This document shows, one piece after another, positions 38,179 to 43,073 of a stretch of 43,073 bases of DNA (positions within the stretch are counted from its first letter, which is position 1; the number at the start of each line of letters is the position of its first letter). The notes under the pieces are model-generated. The model ran no database searches and was not told the origin of the DNA. It worked only from the letters and a program-made list of their open reading frames with translations. Source of the stretch: Deinococcus indicus (GTDB taxonomy: Bacteria; Deinococcota; Deinococci; Deinococcales; Deinococcaceae); NCBI RefSeq assembly GCF_002198095.1, contig NZ_NHMK01000007.1:1-43073 (forward strand), read 5' to 3'. The translations under genes and the position numbers were made by a program.

Positions 38179-38411
38179 AACCAGCAGTACGCTGTGCATG
38201 CAGCCTGTAGCGCATCAGCCATTAGGCGGCCCGACGCCTGTCTCTATGGTTGGAGGAGAGACAATGCGGCCCGCACAGGTTCGACTGTAACTTTAAACTA
38301 GTGAGTGGGGTGACTGCGACAGGAAGCGGCAGTCAAGAAAGATAAGGACGGCCCATGCTCACCCTCCCGCTCTTCTTTTCGTTGTTGCTGCAAACTCTCA
38401 TTCGCCGTGTT
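38179..38411. other. Gene-free interval between cas8e and the graspetide cluster
   Basis: The stretch holds an 8-codon frame at 38264 behind a good Shine-Dalgarno and two weak inverted repeats (GTCTCT/AGAGAC near 38240-38262, TGACTGC/GCAGTCA at 38311-38335). No CRISPR repeat or cas remnant was found. Composition turns sharply AT-rich after about 38400. Confidence 0.4.
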
Positions 38412-40169
38412 TCATACATTGATTGTGGCGTCGATTCTATCTATGTCGTAGCTTTTGATTTGATTAAGATACATAGAATAATATCTACCTTTCTTTTCCA
38501 TAAGTTGGATATGGCCTCCTTGTTCTACTATTTCGCCATTTTCTAGATATAATATTCTATCGACATATTTTGTTAGTGCCAGTCTATGCGTTATGATTAC
38601 TGTTATTTGATCTTTCAGTATTTCCTGAACTTTGCTCAGAAAGGCGGCTTCTGAGTTGGCGTCAAGCGAAGAAGTTGGCTCATCCATAACAATGAGATCC
38701 CATTTGTCATACAACAATCTAGTGAATGCAAGTTTTTGCCATTGACCGCCGGATAAGTCAATACCGCTAGGGTCGAATTCTCGACCGACAATCATGTTCG
38801 CAGCATCATTTTGAAAATTGTCAAAGAATTTAGTATCTTCCATTAACTTAATTATCTTTGAATCGCTTTCTTGAGAATAGGCGAGCAAAATATTCTCTTT
38901 AATTGTGAAATTATACCTGCCAAAATCTTGGAACATCACTCCCACTCTGAAATCATTCTCATACGCACTAGAGAGAGAAATAACACCACTGCTAGGTGCA
39001 AATAAGCCAGATAATAATTTACCTAATGTGGTCTTTCCTGACCCATTCTCCCCAACAATTGCAATACTTTCCCGGTCTCTAATACTGATTGACAAATTTC
39101 TTATTGCCCAAGCCTCGGCGTCTGGATAAGAAAATGAAATATCACGAACCTCTATTCCCTTCTGCTCGCTGAAATGAGACTGCCTGCACTGGATGGGGTG
39201 GCTTTCTTCTATATTTAAATACCGAATATAAAATTCAAAAAACTTACGGTCTTCTAGTATTGTACTCAATGAAGAATTTATTATAATAGCATTGCTATGC
39301 AAACCGCTGAACGCCGTGAGTATAAAAATTAGGTCTCCAGCGTTGACTTTTGCATGATTTTTCGTATATCCATAAATTAATGCGAACTCCACTAATATAA
39401 CCAAAATAATACCAATATTTTGGTATAAGAAGCTAGCGATAGACAATTTTTTATTCAATTTTTCAGACTCGTCACGAGAATGCTTAACCTTGTTCTGAAA
39501 GTATTGTTCTGCCTTGTATGCTCTCAGCTCAGTCTTAGAATGTCGCGAGGTCAAAAGGGAATCTAAATAAGAGTTGAATCGAGCAAGATGCACGATTCTA
39601 TCGTGCCACAGGAGATTAAATTTAACGGAGCGCTTAGAAAGATATATTGAAAAATAGATCGGTATCCCAATACTAATAATATAAATATCGAAATACTTGT
39701 ATAATGAAACCAAAAATACAATAAATATCACTGTATTCTGCGATATGCTTAAAATGTTTGAAAAAATTGATAGTGGACGGCTGGACATCTCGCGCTGAGC
39801 CTTGAATAGATCATCTCTGCTTTTATTAGATTCAAAATATTCCAAGGAGAGGTGTATAGTCTTGTCTATCAGCAAATTGTTTAAATAGTTCGTAATTCTC
39901 AGTGAAAGTAAATCCTTTAAAAATCCACTAGCTGCAATAGCTAAAGCATATATTGTACCGAACACAAGAATCCTACTGATGAGGATCATTGCTTCTGCTG
40001 AGCTAGTTTGAGGCGAAGCAATGACCCTCATCGAATCAGCGACAAGGTAGGGTAGAATACCTGATATGATTACAATTATTAATATTGTAGAAAGAACATA
40101 AATATTCTTAGATAATATTTCCTGATATATTTTTATATTATTCATTCTTTGCACCGATTTGTGTTCCAT
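38412..40169 (-). CDS. ABC transporter, fused permease-ATPase (peptide export candidate)
   Basis: A 585-aa half-transporter. Five or six hydrophobic segments lie in residues 20-300 (L-S-T-I-L-I-I-V-I-I-S-G-I-L-P-Y, then I-G-I-I-L-V-I-L-V-E-F-A-L). The ATPase follows: Walker A G-E-N-G-S-G-K-T-T, signature L-S-G-G-Q-W-Q-K, Walker B L-I-V-M-D-E-P-T-S-S-L-D and switch H in I-T-H-R. There is no N-terminal C39 peptidase domain, so any leader is cut by something else. Starts at 40145 and GTG 40262 are also possible; the last overlaps the ligase gene by 67 nt. DNA is strongly AT-rich. Its place after the ligase suggests export of the modified peptide. Confidence 0.8.
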   Translation of the reverse strand: MEHKSVQRMNNIKIYQEILSKNIYVLSTILIIVIISGILPYLVADSMRVIASPQTSSAEAMILISRILVFGTIYALAIAASGFLKDLLSLRITNYLNNLLIDKTIHLSLEYFESNKSRDDLFKAQREMSSRPLSIFSNILSISQNTVIFIVFLVSLYKYFDIYIISIGIPIYFSIYLSKRSVKFNLLWHDRIVHLARFNSYLDSLLTSRHSKTELRAYKAEQYFQNKVKHSRDESEKLNKKLSIASFLYQNIGIILVILVEFALIYGYTKNHAKVNAGDLIFILTAFSGLHSNAIIINSSLSTILEDRKFFEFYIRYLNIEESHPIQCRQSHFSEQKGIEVRDISFSYPDAEAWAIRNLSISIRDRESIAIVGENGSGKTTLGKLLSGLFAPSSGVISLSSAYENDFRVGVMFQDFGRYNFTIKENILLAYSQESDSKIIKLMEDTKFFDNFQNDAANMIVGREFDPSGIDLSGGQWQKLAFTRLLYDKWDLIVMDEPTSSLDANSEAAFLSKVQEILKDQITVIITHRLALTKYVDRILYLENGEIVEQGGHIQLMEKKGRYYSMYLNQIKSYDIDRIDATINV

Positions 40170-40195
40170 TAGGCGCCAAGTATTCTTTTTGGAGG

Positions 40196-41191
40196 CTAAT
40201 GCTGGTGATTTAGAAGGAGGTTCGTCATCGCTGGGGTCATACCGATTTCTGGACAATGGCACTCAACCCAGAGAAACTGACCATTGGGATTATTTTCTAC
40301 AAAGTAGTATTTCCCATCGGTTGATTTAATGATATCAAGAGCACTATAATTTAGTTTATAAGATTTGACGAACTTTCGGCACAAATCGGCTAGGTCTTCG
40401 GGGATATAGTAGATACTATGAGGAATTTCTACTTGATAATTTCGCCAATCAATCATGGTCTCAGGATCCGACTGAGAATCAATTCTACAAGAGAATACAT
40501 CATTCCCAATAACTGTTACTCGTAATTCATAGTCTTTTTCAATATACTCTTGCACTAAAATCGGTGCATTTTGAACACTCTCCATTTGATTAATAATATC
40601 TTTCGTTAGGATAGTCGTCTGGGTCGTCAAAAGATCCGGCTGGTCTATTTTAAATCCCATTCTGCGAAAGTAAGAAAGATCATTGATTGATGGACCGCAT
40701 AAAGTTTTATAAATTATTCTTTTCTTAACACTATTTATAAAATCTATCACATCAGATTTTCTATTTGTTATTACTGTTCGTGGTACGTTAAATCCCATGC
40801 GATGCGCACGCCGCAGCTGGTCAATTTTTCTTTCTGCCCTATCAATATTATCTGGATGACTCACCCAGTGGGTATCAATTCCAAGAAGCAACCCTCTGAT
40901 TGTTGATTTAGTTTCACGATCAGCAAACAGGTTTTCTTCAATTTGAGGGGATTGTAGATAAACGGATGTAGGCCTCCTCCACCATATAGACGACACTCGA
41001 TCAAGGTCAATGCTCTTTTCATTATATACATTTGTTATAACAGTTCGAAAGTTATCGTGAGAAATGTGATACTTATCGTGAATTCTATCTGTATTCAATC
41101 TAAAAAAGTCAATACCGCTCTCGTTAAAATGCTCTGCAAAAAAATCAGCATGGGTATCTTCTTCACAAGTCACGATAACAATCTTTTTCAT
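40196..41191 (-). CDS. ATP-grasp ligase, MvdD/graspetide type
   Basis: A 331-aa ATP-grasp protein of the MvdC/MvdD family, which uses ATP to join Asp/Glu side chains to Ser/Thr (ester) or Lys (amide) residues of a ribosomal precursor. Family features are S-S-I-W-W-R-R-P-T near 89, V-P-R-T-V-I-T-N near 154, K-T-L-C-G-P-S in the ATP-binding loop, V-Q-E-Y-I-E-K-D-Y-E-L-R-V-T-V near 236 and the metal-binding E-N-N-P-N-G-Q-F-L near 311. It lies 172 nt after the second of two precursor genes. That gap has an AT-rich stem (TATAAGA/TCTTATA, 41251-41275) that may moderate read-through. GGGGA precedes the ATG. Confidence 0.85.
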   Translation of the reverse strand: MKKIVIVTCEEDTHADFFAEHFNESGIDFFRLNTDRIHDKYHISHDNFRTVITNVYNEKSIDLDRVSSIWWRRPTSVYLQSPQIEENLFADRETKSTIRGLLLGIDTHWVSHPDNIDRAERKIDQLRRAHRMGFNVPRTVITNRKSDVIDFINSVKKRIIYKTLCGPSINDLSYFRRMGFKIDQPDLLTTQTTILTKDIINQMESVQNAPILVQEYIEKDYELRVTVIGNDVFSCRIDSQSDPETMIDWRNYQVEIPHSIYYIPEDLADLCRKFVKSYKLNYSALDIIKSTDGKYYFVENNPNGQFLWVECHCPEIGMTPAMTNLLLNHQH

Positions 41192-41363
41192 TGGATCCCC
41201 TTTATATAGGATATGCGGTCCCAAATATCACGCTGATATAGCGAATCGATTATAAGAGATGCTCTAAATCTTATAGAACACCTAATAGGATTACATACTA
41301 TAATCACTGAAATTGATACGATAACGACCAGATCAAAAGGTCCAGTCGCTATCTTATCAATGA

Positions 41364-41612
41364 TTAACTGTAATCTTGGTTGCTGTCGGTATACGAGCCG
41401 TCTGAAACCGTTTGGGCATCAGTAGTTTGGCCCACTCCTAAAAATCCTGGATTCGTTATATAATACTGGGTCGTCGTTTTGCTTGTTGTGTAGTAAGTAT
41501 TATAACCTGGATTGTTTGCCGCGCTAATACGATTAGACTGAGATTCTTCATTGTATTCTAGGGGCGACATGTCTTCTACGTGAGGGGTTTTCGCTAAATT
41601 AAATCCCAACAT
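41364..41612 (-). CDS. Graspetide precursor peptide 1
   Basis: An 82-aa peptide, M-L-G-F-N-L-A-K-T-P at the start. An acidic leader (H-V-E-D-M-S-P-L-E-Y-N-E-E-S) is followed by G-Y-N-T-Y-Y-T-T-S-K-T-T-T and the tail G-S-Y-T-D-S-N-Q-D-Y-S. It shares the M-L-G-F-x-x-x-K-x-P start, the N-R-I/G-R-I element before the core, G-Y-N-T-Y-x-T-T-S, and the Y-T-D-S-x-Q-D-Y tail with peptide 2. The Thr/Ser-rich core with conserved Asp residues fits ester formation by the adjacent ATP-grasp enzyme. It does not match the microviridin or plesiocin core patterns. AGGAGG lies 6 nt before the ATG. Confidence 0.75.
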   Translation of the reverse strand: MLGFNLAKTPHVEDMSPLEYNEESQSNRISAANNPGYNTYYTTSKTTTQYYITNPGFLGVGQTTDAQTVSDGSYTDSNQDYS

Positions 41613-41629
41613 AAATCCTCCTTAAATGT

Positions 41630-41857
41630 TTAAGCGTAGTCTTGCTTTGAATCAGTATAGCTATTTGAATCGTGATCAATTTTATTAAAACCGTAGGGAT
41701 CGGTTCTAATAATCTCAGTTGGCTGGCTAGTGGTCCAATAAGTGTTATACCCCGTGCCTCCCGCCAGCAGAATGCGTCCACTCTGCTTAGAGTCGTCGTA
41801 CGAAGGAAGCTCTCCCTGGACAATAAAAGGGGCTTTCGAAACTTGGAATCCTAACAT
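41630..41857 (-). CDS. Graspetide precursor peptide 2
   Basis: A 75-aa peptide, M-L-G-F-Q-V-S-K-A-P, leader with G-E-L-P-S-Y-D-D-S-K, then G-Y-N-T-Y-W-T-T-S-Q-P-T-E and the tail N-S-Y-T-D-S-K-Q-D-Y-A. It is the first gene of the leftward cluster and lies 17 nt before precursor 1. GGAGG lies 7-8 nt before the ATG. Leader, core start and tail match precursor 1, while the segment between them differs, which suggests two products processed by one ligase. An upstream in-frame start at 41995 is unlikely given the strong ribosome-binding site here. Confidence 0.75.
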   Translation of the reverse strand: MLGFQVSKAPFIVQGELPSYDDSKQSGRILLAGGTGYNTYWTTSQPTEIIRTDPYGFNKIDHDSNSYTDSKQDYA

Positions 41858-42160
41858 ATTAATTTCCTCCCTACGAATACACCAAGAGAACCTTCGCAAC
41901 TTTTTCGCCGCGATAGGCTTCTCTGCATCATCACTTTGCAGAAAGACAACTCTTTTGGTGTAAGGGGATCCTACGTCCGATGACACCAAGCGCAAGCAAT
42001 ATTTGACCAGCTCAACACATCCTGTCTATACATGTCGCTCTACGTCACACTCATCCTGAAAGGCTCAGGAACCCATTTAAAGTGCGTCTGAAAAACGTGC
42101 TGGCGCAGGTTTTCTCAGAGGCATCGTGCGCGCACGGTAGAGGTCGGAGATGGGGCACCC
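41858..42160. other. Upstream region of the graspetide cluster
   Basis: An AT-rich to mixed stretch with no recognisable gene. It should hold the promoter of the precursor genes, but no convincing -35/-10 pair was found. The right part probably belongs to the degraded IS5-type element. Confidence 0.4.
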
Positions 42161-42223
42161 ATGACCCGAGCTGCGTATCCAAACGATCTGACCGACGCCG
42201 AGTGGAAGGTACTTTGTCTGTGA
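42161..42223 (+). pseudogene. IS5-family transposase fragment (N-terminus)
   Basis: Twenty codons, T-R-A-A-Y-P-N-D-L-T-D-A-E-W-K-V-L, match the usual N-terminus of IS5-type orfA (Y-P-x-D-L-T-D-x-E-W), then a TGA. The rest of the element is missing. Confidence 0.6.
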
Positions 42224-42238
42224 TTAGCGGTCGCTTGG

Positions 42239-42261
42239 GTGCCCGGCTTCCGGCCGGGCAC
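42239..42261. repeat. Inverted repeat GTGCCCGGC/GCCGGGCAC
   Basis: Perfect 9-bp arms around TTCCG between two IS fragments. It could be a terminator of a lost element. It is not part of the start-proximal family. Confidence 0.4.
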
Positions 42262-42283
42262 TCCTGCCGTTACCATGCTCTCC

Positions 42284-42676
42284 ATGGGCACTGGGGCGAC
42301 TGAGAAGGATCTCTTATAGATCATCCGTCGTCAGTCCGAGCAGATCGACCAGTTGATCGCCGAGAACAAAGCCCTCAAAGCGGAAATCGCCCGCCTGAAG
42401 AAGCGCATCGAGGAACTCGAACGGCGGGAACGCAAGTACGCCGCCCCCTTCAGCCGGGAGAAGCGCACCGCCGATCCCAAATCACCAGGACGGCGTCCTG
42501 GTGAAGGCACTTTCGCCCACAAGGCCCAACCCACGCCAGAGCAGATCACGGCAACCGTTGAGGTCGACACGCCCAATACCTGTCCTCGCTGTGGGTTCAC
42601 GGGCCTGCTGATCTTCGTTAGGACATGGCCTGGGTCACGGAACTCGTCCCCCAGAACGCCATGCAGGTCGCCGAGT
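42284..42676 (+). pseudogene. IS66-like transposase remnant
   Basis: ATG 42284 reads 11 codons to a TAG at 42317. The same frame then continues as I-I-R-R-Q-S-E-Q-I-D-Q-L-I-A-E-N, a coiled coil (A-R-L-K-K-R-I-E-E-L-E-R-R) and P-G-R-R-P-G-E-G-T, T-C-P-R-C-G-F, as in IS66-type N-terminal regions. Near 42600 the similarity breaks, and a different protein end (D-M-A-W-V-T-E-L-V-P-Q-N-A-M) follows in another frame. It is a nonsense-mutated and internally deleted remnant, cut on the right by the IS3-type element. Confidence 0.6.
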
Positions 42677-42733
42677 GAACTGGATAGAGTTTGGTGGAGG
42701 GTAAGTTCAGTGTGATCCACACTGGAGGACAGA

Positions 42734-43073
42734 ATGTCCGTACCCAAGCAGAAATTCACCGCTGAGTTCAAACAAGAAGCCGTCCGGCTGGTCCGCACGA
42801 CCGGAAAGAGTTGCGCCCAGATTGCCCGTGACCTTGGCGTTCCCCCTCACTACGTCGTCCGGTGGAAGCAGCAGCAGGACACCCAGACGGCCGCCGGCCG
42901 CCCAGCCTTCACCGGGCGGGGTATCCCCGCCCTTTCACCACAGGAGGCTCGGCTCAAGGAGTTGGAACGGGAACTGGAAATTGCGCGACAGGAGCGCGAT
43001 ATCTTGAAAAAAGCGCTGGCCTGTCTTGGCCAGAACAGCACCCGTATGGGGCTTGGCCGCTTTTTCGCGAAGC
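42734..43073 (+). CDS. IS3-family transposase OrfA (partial, runs off the right edge)
   Basis: Starts S-V-P-K-Q-K-F-T-A-E-F-K-Q-E-A-V-R-L-V, the standard IS3 OrfA helix-turn-helix (I-A-R-D-L-G-V-P-P-H-Y-V-V-R-W-K). A leucine-zipper-like E-A-R-L-K-E-L-E-R-E-L-E-I-A-R-Q-E-R-D-I-L-K-K-A-L follows. The left end of the element is probably near 42676 (TGAACTGGATAG). An A6G run at 43007-43013 is in the place where IS3 elements often frameshift into OrfB, but its phase is not that of a classic slippery heptamer. OrfB lies outside the window. Confidence 0.75.
   Translation, partial: MSVPKQKFTAEFKQEAVRLVRTTGKSCAQIARDLGVPPHYVVRWKQQQDTQTAAGRPAFTGRGIPALSPQEARLKELERELEIARQERDILKKALACLGQNSTRMGLGRFFAK

Noticed and set aside
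38264..38290. Eight-codon leader frame behind a strong Shine-Dalgarno
   Set aside because: No gene follows in phase or nearby on the same strand, so there is nothing for it to regulate.
38179..38411. CRISPR array or further cas genes after cas8e
   Set aside because: No direct repeats or cas-like frames were found here or up to the graspetide genes.
43007..43013. A6G recoding signal for an IS3 OrfAB fusion
   Set aside because: The reading phase is AAA AAA GCG, not A AAA AAG, and OrfB is outside the window, so it cannot be judged.

Overview
The window looks like part of a GC-rich Deinococcus-type plasmid, megaplasmid or secondary chromosome. This is inferred from four things: the codon use, a partition locus with palindromic sites, a PRTRC cassette (ParB-Related, ThiF-Related Cassette, a plasmid-associated gene set of unknown function), and a SNF2-type helicase carrying an intein like the established D. 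radiodurans Snf2 intein. No tRNA, rRNA or CRISPR array was seen.

Layout. (1) 1-1394: a partial leftward gene, an HprK-like ATPase and a decayed gene. (2) 1391-13045, leftward: the PRTRC region with a ThiF/E1-like protein, protein C, a protein E-like protein, and three divergent copies of protein B and protein F. Each F copy is preceded by a small gene ending in PLLP or PLLL. Foreign insertions interrupt the region: an AT-richer membrane-protein gene (5446-6147) and a nucleotidyltransferase/HTH toxin-antitoxin-like pair with its own palindromic operator (9857-11112). (3) 13086-19310: a fused DNA methyltransferase-helicase of about 2074 aa holding a 356-aa class 3 intein. (4) 19406-21472: parAB with four palindromes resembling parS. 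(5) 21513-30639, leftward: a DpdA/TGT-like protein, a DnaQ-fold protein lacking its catalytic acids, a TOPRIM primase, a VWA protein paired with a MoxR/CobS-like AAA ATPase, a SprT-like metalloprotein, a second ParB-like protein and several unknown genes. (6) 30670-33592: decayed genes, a 113-bp MITE, a TnpA-like protein without catalytic residues, and an IS4-type element that splits a small membrane-protein gene. (7) 33664-36832, rightward: a CUT1 sugar ABC importer operon. (8) 36901-38178: a lone cas8e. (9) 38412-41857, leftward and AT-rich: a compact graspetide (ester/amide-linked peptide) cluster with two related precursors, an MvdD-type ATP-grasp ligase and an ABC exporter. (10) 42161-43073: fragments of IS5-, IS66- and IS3-type elements.

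The most striking feature is regulatory. From 2139 to 30669, 17 short GGCC-based hairpins precede leftward starts. Sixteen end exactly 10 nt before the ATG and one ends 9 nt before it, and several stems differ by compensatory changes. They take the place of an ordinary ribosome-binding site and link the PRTRC, methyltransferase-helicase, primase, MoxR-VWA and second-ParB genes. Genes joined by ATGA or TGATG overlaps, and most of the imported modules, lack them.
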